From assembly GCA_011037195.1 (NCBI GenBank), contig JAAEAF010002374.1, forward strand, positions 83,625 through 147,624: a stretch of DNA of 64,000 nt, given 5' to 3'. The stretch's first letter is position 1. Every line of letters begins with the position of its first letter. Below the pieces are notes generated by a model. It did no database searches and was not told the origin of the DNA. It was given only the letters and a program-made list of their open reading frames with translations. This document shows positions 10,327 through 23,070 of this stretch, piece by piece. Origin of the DNA: Triatoma infestans (taxonomy: Eukaryota; Arthropoda; Insecta; Hemiptera; Reduviidae). The position numbers and the translations under genes were made by a program.

Positions 10327-13238
10327 CTTATTATACTGAAGTAGCATTTAAGAGGAAGTCGAAGGTCCTAAAAAATTCCCAGAATCTTCCCATCCTAGAT
10401 CCTAAAATTAATCATTCAATTTAATCATGTCTCAGAGATCTCGCATTATGACGAAAACTTCGAAAATTTAATTTCAAAAAATCTAAACGAATACTTCCTC
10501 CTAAAGTCGTAAGAAAAAGCAAATCAAAAAAGATGAAATACTTTTAACGAACAAATTAAATTAAATCGAAAAAAATAACGAGTCATTTTTTTTTTATAGA
10601 CTGTACTTGTTTGTACAGATGTTGCGAAGGTTAACTGAAATTATTTATGTCTCTCTAGATAATAATAGAAACATTTAATAATAAATGATATTGTGAAAAT
10701 AAAATCCAATATTAGAATTATCATGGACTTATACAAAGAAAATTCACTTACATAATCTTAAATGAAAACTACAATCATGTACATAATAACGTGTTGAATA
10801 AAATGAGATTTATGTAATGATGCTGAACAGGAACGAAACATAAGATCCACATGTTTTGATATGATTATGAACATTTTTTGATTATAAAAATAAAACCTAT
10901 ACAAAGGTGACTTGTGATTTTGTTTTTTGTTTTCTCCTACTGCCGCAAGAAAGACAGTATTGCGAAAAAGTTGGATTTTTTTAGACCAACTATCACTAGA
11001 GTTTAAGCTTCCCGGGGTTCTGGATGGTCAGCGTAACGTTAAAACGAAAAATACGTAAAAAAAAATCAGTTAGCTACAAGTTTCTTTCAGTATTTCTCGA
11101 CTTTATCAAAGGTCTCTCCTGGAAAGCAACTTATTGCATCTGTCACTTTTGTTGAACTTATTTTTTCAGGCGTCATTATTTGGTATTAGGGAATTTTAGG
11201 AGTACAACTGTGACTTTAGACTCTCCTCTTAAGTGCTAGATCAACGTATCAGTTGCTAATAAGCCTCTATATTAGAATATTCTGCCAAAATTCCTTGTTT
11301 GAAGCATATTAGTCAACTACATGTTTGGGAAAAACGAGTTAAAAGAAAAGAATTTATCGCATACCAGATTATTTTTAAGCACGCATCCATTGATGACTTC
11401 AACTTCATAATAGATGTTTTAAATACTCCGGTTTATTTAGTTCCAGTTAATTGAAGTAAATTCATTTACGCAGTATTCTTTTTTAGAGAATTCTGAAATA
11501 TACCATCCGAAATACTAATTTCGGATAATAAAAAGCCTACTGGGGGGGGGTAACAGTCATGTTCTCCAAATTATGAAATCCTGCGACAGGAAAACCCATT
11601 AAAGAGTACGCTTCATGTCGGTACATAATTGCAACCACAAATATTCAAATTTCCATTCTACTGGATAGCTAATCAATCGTGTTGGAAAATAACAGTTTTT
11701 TTTCGTGGGCTTGCTACATTTAGGGGTCATCGTGTTTCAGATGTTCATCCATTTTCACACTCTTGGTAAACAGTGTGACTTCATAGCCTGTACAAGCTAA
11801 AAATCAGTTTACACTCCCTGAGCGTAGACAATTACGTGAAATGTTGTTTAGTCTACATTAATGAAATATAGACAAATTCTGCGAATATGGACCACACTTG
11901 TTTTCCCCTTTTTTGTTTACCTCCAAAAATTTCGTTTTGTCTTTTTCTTCTCTCCTCTTAATTATTCCATTTCCTATTGGCCAATGACATTTTTTCATCA
12001 AATTAGTTTAAGAATCAAGAATAATAGATTCATTTTGTACCTTGGAATTACACGCGCATCTTCACCATTAAGAATTATAATTACTGAATGTTTCTATCAA
12101 AGCGATGAAATGCGATATGTTCGTGTGAAGATTTCACACCAGATTTTTCTATATTCATATCATTTATAGACCAATTTAATCGGGTGCAGAAAAAATTAAT
12201 GTTAAACAAATGAGTAAAGTATTTTTACACTCACGTTACATACATGGTGAAATATAGCATTACTTTTCACTTTTTGATAATAAAATTAGCATTTAAAAAA
12301 TAATTCTTTGTAACCAGCACATAAAAATTGGAAAAAATCGTGCTTCCAATAATTATTTGGTTACTAAATCCTTAAAAATATTATTTTATGTATTAATAAC
12401 AAATCTAGAAAATGTTTCACTAAAAGATAAAATCTTGAAATAGTTACTAAATAGCAATAAAAATGGCCATTAATGTCGAATATTACTTATAAAAACGTGT
12501 TCAAAATGTTGGCTAATAATATGTATAATGATATTATTATTCTTCATTAAACATTTCCTATTAGTACTTGAAATTTTATCTGAAATTAGATTAGCCAAGT
12601 AGATCCTTTATCTTGTTCCACAATGCCATTTATTTTATCTTGCTCAACAATGAATTGCGGAATCGAATCACATATTGATTTCAAATATTGTAGTGTAATA
12701 ATTTCAAGTGCTTATATTTATCAATTTATACATATTGATGACTAGTTATATTTTATTATTGTAGTTTTTAAACACAAATATGCTTAAAATGAATCAGACC
12801 CAAGACATAGTGTGCGCATGTATATGAATCAGGTATTGTTCCAGGAACACGCCAACAAGATATATGGTGGTATGGGAGAGGGAGATGAATTTTTATATTG
12901 AGGCAATCAGAGCTGGCTTCAGGATGTATCCTGCAATTCCAATGTAGAGCACTAATAATCCGAAGATGACTTTTGCACAAATAAAATTCTGACAAGCTTA
13001 ATCTCTCCTTCGATCTGAAAGAAAAGTTTACTGAGAATTAATGGGGTAATAAAAGATAAACAGATTCAATAAGGAAACGAAGAGAATTAAAGAACTCGAC
13101 ATAAAAAAAAATTCCACACCAACATATTGGGATGCCAATCTCTTGGTACGCTCGCTAACAACCAGAACTCTTTTTGAAAAATCCAAGACATCGCCTGAAG
13201 TACAAGTGGCCGCGAGACAGACAATCTAATGTAAAAAA
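10327..13238. other. Gene-free region
   Basis: AT-rich, with a single DR hairpin scrap at 12121-12144 (GTGTGAAGATTTCACACCAGA). A short - strand frame around 12880-12960 would encode a hydrophobic stretch (KVIFGLLVLYIGIAGYIL) followed by a stop. It lacks convincing splice context, so I do not call it a gene. Confidence 0.4.
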
Positions 13239-13741
13239 TCTTGTGTGAAAGACACGTCCGATTTTCTCTAACAGCTGTCAATTTAATAAACATATAGATA
13301 ACAAGTTTTCTTTATATTTTAAATTTTACTCAAATTGTCCCAACATAAATGTAGAGGGAGTTGGGGGGGGAACAAATACCTACCTAGTTAGATGTAGAAG
13401 TGATTACATTATAATCCAGTAGAGAAAGACAATAGCGTTGAACTAACAGAATTATAACATCTGAAATTTAACACTGATTTCGAAAAATTATCCAAAATCA
13501 GTGTTTCCGAGAAAATATTACAAATAAAAGTGATCAGTTTATATTTGTGAAGTTAGTATTCCAAGTTTAAAGGAAATCGTTATAGTCGTTCTACAAGAAA
13601 ATTCCCCCACCCCAAAACTGGAAAACCTATTTTGTAAAGTCACACTTCCGGTTAACCAACTTGGAATTCTACCAATGCTTCTAATGCATATTTATATTAT
13701 ATAGTTGACAGAATCATATATTAACAACTAATATTTTAGAG

Positions 13742-14294
13742 CCGGGATCAGCAACCTTTTGTGAACGGCGCCACCGCCCAGTCAATGTTTTGTAATGTCG
13801 TTCAGCTTAAATATTTTGTTTTTTTTATCAAATAATAAATATTATTAAAAAAAAAAAAAATTAGTAACACTTTTCTTTACATCCTATATTAACATCGGAG
13901 TACAAAAAAGTGACAATTCTTAAAAAAGAAAATAATTTATTTTATTCAAATAAAAATAACATTAAAATTTAATCCGATTTTTGTTCTTGAATGTTTTTCG
14001 ATAATTCATTTATCTCGGGTTGGGTTTGAGAAACTGAAATCCTCAAAATTTTTTGCAAATTTTCATCGGTCAATCTCGTCCTATATTTTGATTTTATGAA
14101 ATTCATTCTTGAAAAAGTTTGTTCGCATAAATCTACTCGAAAAAATGCAAATCATTGATGAATAAATTACGAAATTTATTTTCTGGTAGATCTTACAGAA
14201 AGAAGTTAAATTATTTTCATAAATTATTTTTATATACATTGCTTGACTGTAAATTTGCTTAAACCTGCAAGGCGCCACGCGTTGCCGACCCATG
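13742..14294 (-). mobile_element. hAT-family transposon relic
   Basis: The ends are inverted: CCGGGATCAGCAACC with GGCGCCA on the left; on the right, reading inward, CATGGGTCGGCAAC with TGGCGCC. These match the CAGGGGTCGGCAACC-type termini of hAT elements. The flanks TTTTAGAG and ATTTAGAT agree at six of eight bases, as expected of an old 8-bp target duplication. The element is 553 bp and carries only the C-terminal piece of a transposase on the - strand. Confidence 0.7.
13969..14140 (-). pseudogene. C-terminal fragment of an hAT transposase
   Basis: Reading on the - strand gives 'CEQTFSRMNFIKSKYRTRL' followed by 'TDENLQKILRISV' and a stop at 13969. This is the hAT C-terminal dimerisation region of the ZBED/GTF2IRD2-like group, where a 'CEQ.FS.MK.IKSK.RSRLTDEHL' line is conserved. 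Catalytic parts are absent. Confidence 0.65.
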
Positions 14295-14647
14295 ATTTAG
14301 ATGACAGAATTGCCTAATAAACTGAAATAACACTTTAGAAGACGGCGTAACCCCACCTGCCCCCAAAAGTACCCTTAAATGAATTTTCCAGGAGAAATAT
14401 CTCAAATAAAAGTTGTAGATCTTTGTATGTATAGTTGATGTACCAAGTTTCAAGAAAATCGTTGGAGCCTTTTTTGAGAAAATCGCAAAAAAGTTAAAAA
14501 AAAAAAAAAAAGAACTAGTAAAGTGGTACTTCTGGTTGAGGAATTTTGACAGATTACGTACTGTCTCAGATTCCATGGTGATATACCTAAACGGAATATC
14601 AACTTTCCAATTTCTACGGTTTTTCGTTTGTGAGCTATACTGTTCCC

Positions 14648-14650
<3 letters not shown>

Positions 14651-14678
<28 letters not shown>
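14651..14678. repeat. (CA)n microsatellite
   Basis: About 14 uninterrupted CA units inside a DR copy, at the position where other DR copies have shorter CA runs (for example 8838-8853). Confidence 0.9.
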
Positions 14679-14787
14679 AGAGAGAGACCATTTTCTAAAA
14701 ACCACATTTTTGGACTCAGGGGACTTCGATACGGATATATCCGGTGAAAACGCGATATCGAAAATTTGACAAGGAGTAAGAGAAAGT

Positions 14788-16913
14788 ATAAATCGCAAAA
14801 ATCATTATCGATCTTTATATTATTTTACATATATAATCGAATCTAAACCAAAGGCTTCTGTCAGAATTTATCACTTTTTGATTGATGAACCAACTAGTTT
14901 TATCTGATTAGTTAATTTATAAACAGTTTAGTAAGCATTCATGAAGAAAATGTGCCGGAAGTTGTTACAAGAGAAAGTCGTATAACTGTACGATTTATTT
15001 ATTTATTTATTACTTTTTTACTTTCTCTTACTCCTAATAAGCGGAAGTATTGTAATCGTGTCAAAACATCGATATCGAGGTTTTTTTAATTTTATTATTA
15101 TAATTTTGTCTGTATACTTGTATATAATACACATACAGAAATTAGGATGTGCTGGTAAATTATCATTTCTTTTTCTTATTATTCTTTATCTTCCGTATTT
15201 ATATAATGATGACACCAATTTTGGAATATAAGTTTCTGTTTGTGTAATCGGAGTCTTGTTAAGTCTAAACGACAAATGGTAGACACACTGAATTCAACTG
15301 ATTTCGCCACTATTTGAGAAGTTTCTCAAACTTTTTGACGTTAAGGCTCGATTTAGTAGGACTACTTGAAAACAATACGGCGAATATTGATTTGTATTGT
15401 TTAACTATATATATATACATTATTTTTGTTAAATCACTTATTGCGAAATCCTATTAAAACTGATTTTTAATACGATTTTATTCTCGAAAAAAAATTGTGA
15501 TTTTTAAGACATTATTTCTATATATTGTTTATTTTTTTTTGTAATAAAACCTTTCCGAGAAGGTCTTCAATGGCTGAAGGGGGGGAGATAGCTCACTGTT
15601 ATTATAAACTATAATTAGCGTCTATTGTTTTAATTAGTTTGCATGCATAATTAATTAATTCACCAAAAATTAAAAAGGAATGTATGACTATAAATTTCAA
15701 TTTCTTGATTACTAAAGTCATTGTATTAATAAAACAATATTTATTTTAGAATAGAACAATAAACTGCAAAAAAGTTTAATATGAATTTTTATAAGATTTT
15801 TTTCTGCTTCATTAACTTGATAAAATTATAATGAAGTATCACGAAAAATTATAATGTAGTATCATTTGAATTATGATAGAAAAAATGCTATTTAAAAAAA
15901 GAGACCTGCAACATAGATTTGTATATTTAGTTTCCTATTTCTATTATTTATAAAATGTAATCTATGAAATTTTATTTTTGTGTATCCCACGATATTCAGA
16001 AACTGCTTTAGCGAGGGAGGATTACCTTAAATTTTTCTTCATAGCGACACCACTCTGCTTAACTTAACGCGATCACTAAGGCGTTCTATTTATTATAAAA
16101 GTTTTCTAATGTATATATGGTATAACCCCAATCGTTTAATATAGTACTTATCATTTCGTTTGCACCATTCTGATAAAGAAAGTTCGTGATATTGGAACTA
16201 ATTTCGGAATCATATTAGATTTACTACTATTAAACCTACCTAGGCAGGAAGTTCTCAAATTCCTCAGAACCACCTAAAAATAATTTTGTTCAGAAAAATG
16301 TTACAAATAAAAGTGATAAGTTTATATCTGTGCGGTAAGTATTCCGGTTTATATCTGTGCGGTTAGTATTCCAAGTATACAGCAAATCGTCATAATCATT
16401 TTCGAGACAGTTCCAAAAAATTAAAAACTTCTAAAAGTCCAGTTTTTCTTCAAATTTGGAATTCTACCAATGCTTTAATGTTTATATTAATATTATATAG
16501 GTGGTTGAAACATACATTGTATCAAAGGTGGCACAGCGTTACCGGAACTTTCTGCAATATTTCTGCACGGCCCACTGTATTACGTAAAACAAAATATGAT
16601 TTACACATCATCATAATAATAACAAACGCTGTTTTAGAAAAATTCTTTAACATTTTTTCTATATATATTTTTTTACGTTTACACAGATGTATTTCTTATT
16701 ATTGCTTTCTTAAACGCCCGATCAGCAGTTAAGTCAGCTTAGCATTACCGTTACATCCCTCTGTACTCTTACGTTCCTTATGCTGTAATGGCCCAACTAG
16801 AGTCAAGACAAATTGGTTGAGGAAACTGCAAAAAACTGAAGATTACACCGAAACTAGAGTACGATACAGTACTCGTATATCGGTGAATACCGTGATATTT
16901 CGAGCCATCTGTT
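14788..16913. other. Gene-free region with DR scraps
   Basis: 15019-15085 is a reverse DR right end (ACTTTCTCTTACTCC then GGAAGTATTGTAATCGTG). 16190-16500 is a DR interior fragment containing a short internal tandem duplication at 16319-16371. The remainder is AT-rich and unrecognised. Confidence 0.5.
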
Positions 16914-17310
16914 ATATTATTATTATTATTATTATTATTTTTATTTTACCTAAATAAATTACATAACAAGTAACATAAGGTACGTCAAAATTACATAAAA
17001 AACAATAAGTTTGCTAGTTCAAGTAGTCCTTGCTCTGATGTTTGCACTTTGTTCTCACTAGAAAATAAACACTATCCAACACTGTATTTAGTCTATCCTG
17101 AAGTGTCCCAGCGCCCACTTCTCTTCCAGAAACTCATTTATTTTATAAAAACTGTTTTCCTTAAAGAAATGTTTTAACGTTTTCTTAAATGGTTCAGTCT
17201 TCAGACCCATTATTTCCCTCGGCAGTTTGTTAAACAATCTTACACTCATCGCACTTGGAGCTAACTCCGGACTTCGCCAACTCATATAGAGGAAACACAC
17301 AAGCACACTA
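16914..17310 (-). pseudogene. 3' end of a non-LTR retrotransposon with an (AAT)n tail
   Basis: The - strand frame 17306-17088 ends in 'LFNKLPREIMGLKTEPFKK' and 'NSFYKINEFL', the C-terminal tail common to many arthropod CR1/Jockey-like ORF2 proteins. A short 3' sequence leads into a TTA/ATT microsatellite at 16914-16939, which on the - strand is the (AAT)n tail expected of such LINEs. Severely 5'-truncated. Confidence 0.6.
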
Positions 17311-19253
17311 CTAAGCGCTAGGTGAGTAGCGTGAAAGGGTGATATTTTCTGAGTACCGGTTTCGGCCGCTGATCACAGTTTGGGAACCGCTGCTTCAGTG
17401 GAAACGCTACTTTCCTTCAGAACCCCCAAAAAATCAAAGGGCGTTTGAGAATTTTTGGGGGAAAAATGTTTCAAATAAAAATGAAGTATTTATTTATTTA
17501 TTTTTATTTCTGCTTAACAATAAATATCATATGCCGATAACAAAGTTATTTTCCCGCCCAACATCTCTACCTTCCTAGTCACCATGCTGTAGCCTTCTAC
17601 CCGTCGTTCTCTCCTCCACATCTTCTGACCATCTTTTCCTTGGTCAGCCCCTGTTTTTCCTCTCCTCTGTAGTATACAAAAAAAAAAAAATCCTTTTCGG
17701 CCACCTGACGCCGTAAAATATTTATATATGAAGAAAATATACCACGTTTAAAGGACGAAAAACTGAAACAACCATTCAGTAAAGTTGCACTTAAGTTGGT
17801 AGATTTGGCCAGAAACCTTTGTCTCAGATGCGATGGGTAGTAACCTCAACGGAATACCAAGTTTGAGTCTCAAACATGTTAAAGTAGAGTTTGGAGTCTA
17901 TTTTGGTGAAAATTTGGTTCCCAATCTGAGAGACTTAAGATGGCTGTTCAGATTTAAGAAGTGAGCTACTAAATTTGATTAGCGTGCCATGGTTAGATAT
18001 TGAGGAAGATAAGAGAATTATATGCATTGTGTACATCCGATTTACAAGAGGATCTCTTTCAATTTTTGGCAGAATGTACAAAAATGTGGAGCATCGTGCC
18101 TAGACGATGCCCACTTGTGAATTTCACTATAAGAGCGTGGAGTTTTAGACTTCAAATTCTCATTGGATATAATCCTTTCATTTCTATAGTATAATTATTT
18201 AATTAATATAATTATTTTAACAAGAAGTGCTTAATTTTATTCATGTCATTTGTCTTGTTTTGCAATACCAACCACCATTATAACAAAACTTGTAGTATTG
18301 TAACATAGGTAGTACAAGAATTTGTGCTGTATATACCATGTTTTTTGTTGCTATTAACATTCATTTCTTCTATTGTTTTGCAATCAATGAACATCATTTT
18401 GAGTTTTTTTTTAACCACTTTTCACTGTTAATTATCCTTATTATTAATGTTACTATTATATTACTGTTACCCACTTTTTCTCATATTATTTGCTTGACCT
18501 ATGTACCAACTCCTGTAGACGGTTATTAGCCAGGTAATTCCTTTTTATATCACTGTATTATGTGCTAATAGTATTGCTCTTTTTAATTTCAAATAAAGGT
18601 TTATTATTATTAGATACTTCTAACGCGTGAAATAAATTTATTATAATTATTTTGAACACTTCTTATCATATTTATATTCAAGTCCCTCGTAGGGATTCTA
18701 GCCAGAAGCTTATATATAATAAATATTTAAATAAAGTATACTCCTGCAACAAGAAAAGAGATCCTAAGAATGTAAATTTATAATAAATACCTCTAAATAT
18801 TAACCTGTTGATTTATTGATAACCAATAGTGCCATCAGTTTATATCGAAATATATATATATATTATATTGATTTTTTTTATCATAAGAAAACTAGGTCGC
18901 TATTTACTTATTTCCAATGCTTTGTTTTACAGTAAGTGCTAACATTTCTCTTAAACTGGAGATTTGACAAATTTAAGCTCTTAATAAATGAACTAATTTT
19001 AAAAATTGTGAACCTGGATAAATCAGTGCTTCATTTCAATTTTTTTTTTTTTGCAACATAAAGTACTAGAACCAACCACCAAGTAAAATTTCAAATATTT
19101 ACCAATACTGAATAGTTGTTTGATTCCTAGTTTAGTTCTTAGATTTATACATTGCGTTTTGTCAGGTGTCAAATAGTAAAATAATATCCACCATCTCCGT
19201 TCACGATATCTAACGATAGTTGAACATAAAGGCCACAATAAAAAAAAAAGGAA
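17311..19253. other. Mixed repeat region without genes
   Basis: 17560-17660 on the - strand translates to a 'PRKRWSEDVEE'-like piece, as at the C-terminus of RTE/L1-type ORF2, with in-frame stops. 17370-17470 and 17740-17910 hold DR scraps. 18560-18612 reads AATAAAGGTTTATTATTATTA, which looks like the polyadenylated, TTA-tailed 3' end of another LINE on the + strand. The rest is unrecognised. Confidence 0.45.
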
Positions 19254-19480
19254 TCTGGTGTGAGTCACTCACACGAATTTGTCTTCTGTTAATACAATGA
19301 TAAATTTTCTTTACACTTCAGATTTTACTGATTTGTCCTAATATTAAATATACAGTTAGTAAGGGACCCAGGCACCTACCCTACCCATGTAGGTAGAGAA
19401 TGAGTACATCGCCCACAAAATTAAACCAACTCCATACATTTGAAATTTAGCGCATCAAATTCTGCACAACTATCTTTTTT
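19254..19480 (+). repeat. DR element, left-end fragment
   Basis: TCTGGTGTGAGTCACTCACACG hairpin block, followed by the 'GATTTTACTGATTTGTCCTAA' and 'CCTACCCATGTAGGTAGA' lines typical of longer DR copies. Confidence 0.6.
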
Positions 19481-19599
19481 ATGTATTTATTTATCATATT
19501 TATTTATATTATATATAGTCTACAAACACTATTGCAGTAGGTAAATTGGATGTCTGTGGTTAAATTGTCTTGAGTAGCTTGAAGAAAGTGGCCAGTGCC

Positions 19600-20520
19600 A
19601 CTCGCCCTTGGCAAAGAGGTTCTCGGTCAGGTCTCTGGCCAGCGACATTTTAATCGTCTGGGAGGATTCCCACATATGGTCAGGGAGAAAATGTTAGCGA
19701 TGTGTGGAATTCATGTGTGTGTCTCCAGTATGCTGAGTAATCTTGTGTAGAGTTCTTCTGTCGGTGTGTAGCGTTGTGTTAGTGCCATAGTAGAGAAATT
19801 GTGTGATAGTACTTAAAATCTTGTTTTGAATCAATTGTTTCAATTGTTGTTTTAAATCAATCCGTTTCGTGTGCATCTATTTGGTGGTTCCCCAGAGCTG
19901 GAGTCCGTATGTCCAAATTGGTCCTAATATAGATTTGTAAATGTGAAGTTTGTTACCCATGTCTAATTTAAATCGTTTGTCAAGATAAAATCTAGTTTTT
20001 AAGAAATGCCGAGTTTTCCTTGCGGGAGTGTTCCATATTAGGCGTCTGTCTAGGTATAGTCCAAGATAGCGAATATACTTCTCGTGAGATATAGGGATGT
20101 TGTTAAGGCTTGCAATCGGACAATTTAATCGTCTTAGAGTAAATGTTATGTGTGTACATTTTGTTTCATTAATTTTGACTTTTTCACAGTTTGAGATGTT
20201 CTTGTATAAGATTTAGTCCTGTTATTTCCTGTATATTTGAAGATGCTATAGTGGGGTCTTTGTAGTTTGAACGTATTGTTATTTCGTCTGCAATGGTGGC
20301 TGGTAGTGTGTGACAGTAAAAGAATATAGCTGTGACATAGTTGTATCGTAGAATGTGATGTCCTGAAATCAAACAGACTGTGAGTATTAGGTTTTGTAGT
20401 TGAGAGTTGTGTGTCAAATTTACAATGTAGATCTTTTCAAGTTTCAGTTTTCAATTGTCGAAATTTATTTTTAGGAGGTTCTCTAGGAGTTGAGTTGATA
20501 CAATAGACTCAATAAAGGAA
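19600..20520 (-). pseudogene. Jockey-like non-LTR retrotransposon ORF2 relic
   Basis: The - strand translation, with shifts, contains a reverse-transcriptase palm remnant ('HTLPATIADEITI', in the region where a living enzyme has YADD). It then shows 'RYLGLYLDRRLIW', 'YKSILGPIWTYGLQLWGT' and 'LIQNKILSTI'. These are the ordered C-terminal RT motifs of the Jockey clade (YLG..LD..L.W; ILRP...YG..VWG; QNK.LR). Several stops mean it is dead. Confidence 0.7.
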
Positions 20521-21639
20521 ACTGAATAAATAACTTTCCAAAAAATTTGTCCATCACAATGGGATTGGTCCATATGTATGAGTTGTAATGAAAGCAACTT
20601 GTGTGAGTTTCTACCACACATCCAAATATTTAAATTTACTTTTTGTTTAGCTCATATCCATTTCACTTCATATATTATTATTGTAAAACCTTTCCTTTGT
20701 ATTAAAAAAATAAATTGATAAAAATCAAACTATATTTATTTGGTGCCCATACACCCATGTGGGGTTTTACAGAGAATCCTTATTAGGAATTAGAAGTGAT
20801 TTTAAATTAAAAATCTTATTTCTCAAACATTTTTTGGGACGTTTTATAAAGAGAAAAAAAGAAATATTATATTCGTTAATTTTATATTTTATAAAAAAAA
20901 TGATATGGTAGGAGAAGATGGAATATTTGATATTTAATCTAATTCTGGTATAATATTGTTGATGAAGGACAGAGCCAACTCCACCAACCATCCTGTTTCG
21001 TGACCGCTAAAGTAAAACACTGTAGTCCTAAAAATAAATCACATTTCATAACACTTTCCATTTAGCAGTATAACACTAACTTAATAATGTTAGCATTAAA
21101 CGTTATTATTATACGAACATGGTATGTTCTATTGATAACAGAAAATTTGTATAAATTATTTTGTTCGTTTTCAATAAAAAAATATTAAGTGATTACCTAA
21201 TTTTTCTTTGGTCCATCACCATTATATTATAGTAAGGATAGAATGTGTAGTTATCTATATATCATATAATGGTGGATGCATTACTGAAAATTTGGTTTTG
21301 ATAATCTCTAGCTTAATGTTGTCAGAAGAAATATTGCACTTTTTGAATTTGATTTACTTGCCAGATTAAGATCAGAATAAACTACTTTGTTTCTTTCTTT
21401 TTTTTTTAAATTTGTTGTTTTTTTGCTGGACAACAAAATGCACGTGCTCCAGCCATCTCAATCTGCCGGCGTTAACTAAAGCTACCAGATTAGATTCCCC
21501 GACCAATTCTTTGACTTCTCAGTTTGTCCTGATCTTTAAGCCATCCAAGAATCCTGACCACTCCAAAAAATCCTCAGGATCTTTCTTTTCCATCAGATTA
21601 GTCTAAGCCGATCTACTCGGTCAAAGTCATAGATTATAG
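20521..21639. other. Gene-free AT-rich stretch
   Basis: A DR hairpin scrap (GTGTGAGTTTCTACCACAC) lies near 20602. No supportable gene. Confidence 0.4.
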
Positions 21640-23070
21640 GTCGGAGAATGATCTTATTTATAAATCTTTGCAGCCCTTATTATATTTCTGGTTTCCCATA
21701 GTGACCATACTAATCGACTTTTCAAACATTTTCCAAGAAAAATTATTTTTGGAGTTTCTGAGGAGATAACTGAAGCTTTTCCCTAATGCACCTTAGCATA
21801 CTGTTCTGTCACCTTTATAATATTAAGATCTATTCAACGAATTGCTGGAATAACGAGTTTCTGGAAACTTGGTTTCTCGGAAGGCGACTTTACCAAGTAG
21901 TTTTGAGTTTTTCGGGATATTCTTAAAATACAGTGTTACCTCGGCTAACGAGTGACCCTGCTATCGAAAAATGTTTTGCTTTTTTTTGGGACTCGGCTAA
22001 CGAATGTTTCAGTGGATGCGCGCTCTAACTTAAAGCAGCAAACACGAACGGTCGAGTCATTCCAGGAGCTTATCTTTTCCGTCTGTCTTATACTTCATGC
22101 TATTCACGCCATTGCCATGGCATAGAACAAAGTATCAGTTTCAATACTTAATGCTGCCTATAAAAAATATGGCCAGACTGTTGCAAGATAAGAAGTGCTG
22201 TTTTCTGTACAAGATGCTGGAGTTGCTGCCGCAGAAAGTGTCATTGTAGATAAATATTGACTCCTTGTTCAAAGCATTATTATATTTAGAGATAAATGAA
22301 GTAGATGTAGAAGAATTAGTTGAAGGTCATTCAAAAGAGCAGACCTCAGAAGATCTTGAAGAGTTGAAAAAGTAACTGAATCAGGAAAGAGACAAGAAAG
22401 ATAAAAGAGTGCTCATCAGACTTTAGGAATGGAAGAATGTTGTGTTAAAAAAATGCTAGACTACTGGGAAGAGTTTCAGTTTTGGCTAGAAAATGGCGTC
22501 CCAACTAAGCTGAAATGAACAGACTTTGTGTCTTGGTAGTGTCTGAATCACTTTAAAAACTTTCTGAAAAAAAGATAAGTTCAATTAACTTTGGGCACCT
22601 GCACACGTTGTACATGTCATTTTATTATCTTTACAGACAACAACATTACAGGCAGAATACATTTTGTATTGGAATTGTATAAATAAATAAATAGGTATAA
22701 AGTGTACATATGTAAATATATTTTTTGTTGAGTAGAGTAAAGATCGTCAGTTTAATTCAACTTTGCAATCTCCTTCATCGATTGAGTTTTTGTCCTCTTA
22801 TAGTGTGCTTTTTACTATATTATAAAACTTATCTTTAAATAGTGGGCAGCATCCAGAACGAATTACGATTTTCTATAGAAACCTACGGGAAATCACGTTT
22901 CGGCTAACGAATGTGATTCCAGAACGAATTATCTTTTACAGCCGGGGTAACATTATATTCTTAAAAAATGGCTTCAATGGTTTTCTTTAAATACATTTAA
23001 AAACATGTGCCAACTGTACATATCACTTTTATTTGAAACAGTTTTACCGGAGAAATTGATTAATAGGAAT
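21640..23070 (-). repeat. Degenerate DR copy interrupted by a pogo-like element
   Basis: Interior DR lines in reverse orientation lie on both sides of the insertion. 'AGTTTTTCGGGATATTCTTAAAA' precedes it and 'ATGGCTTCAATGGTTTTCTTTAAAT' follows it. The two sides join into the usual DR line when the insert is ignored. Confidence 0.55.
21931..22955 (+). mobile_element. pogo/Tigger-like (Tc1-mariner superfamily) transposon relic
   Basis: The left end is CAGTGTTACCTCGGCTAACGA. The right end, read inward, is TAATGTTACCCCGGCTGTA, and TA dinucleotides lie outside both. Near 22310-22370 the + strand reads 'EVDVEELVEGHSKEQTSEDL', like the acidic C-terminal tail of Tigger transposases, interrupted by stops. 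The DDE catalytic core is not recognisable, so this is a short, dead derivative. The outer flanks share an 11-bp direct repeat, longer than the expected TA. Confidence 0.65.

Larger units (their letters stand above)
13239..14787 (+). repeat. DR element with a nested hAT insertion
   Basis: The left end is a degenerate hairpin block (TCTTGTGTGAAAGACACG) and the right end is AAGGAGTAAGAGAAAGTA. Without the 553-bp hAT insert, the copy is about 1.0 kb, the same size as the reference copy at 7978. Confidence 0.65.

Noticed and set aside
12768..12995. Possible - strand terminal exon with a hydrophobic helix (KVIFGLLVLYIGIAGYIL) and stop
   Set aside because: No convincing acceptor in the matching frame, no neighbouring exons and no recognised family; kept only as a note.
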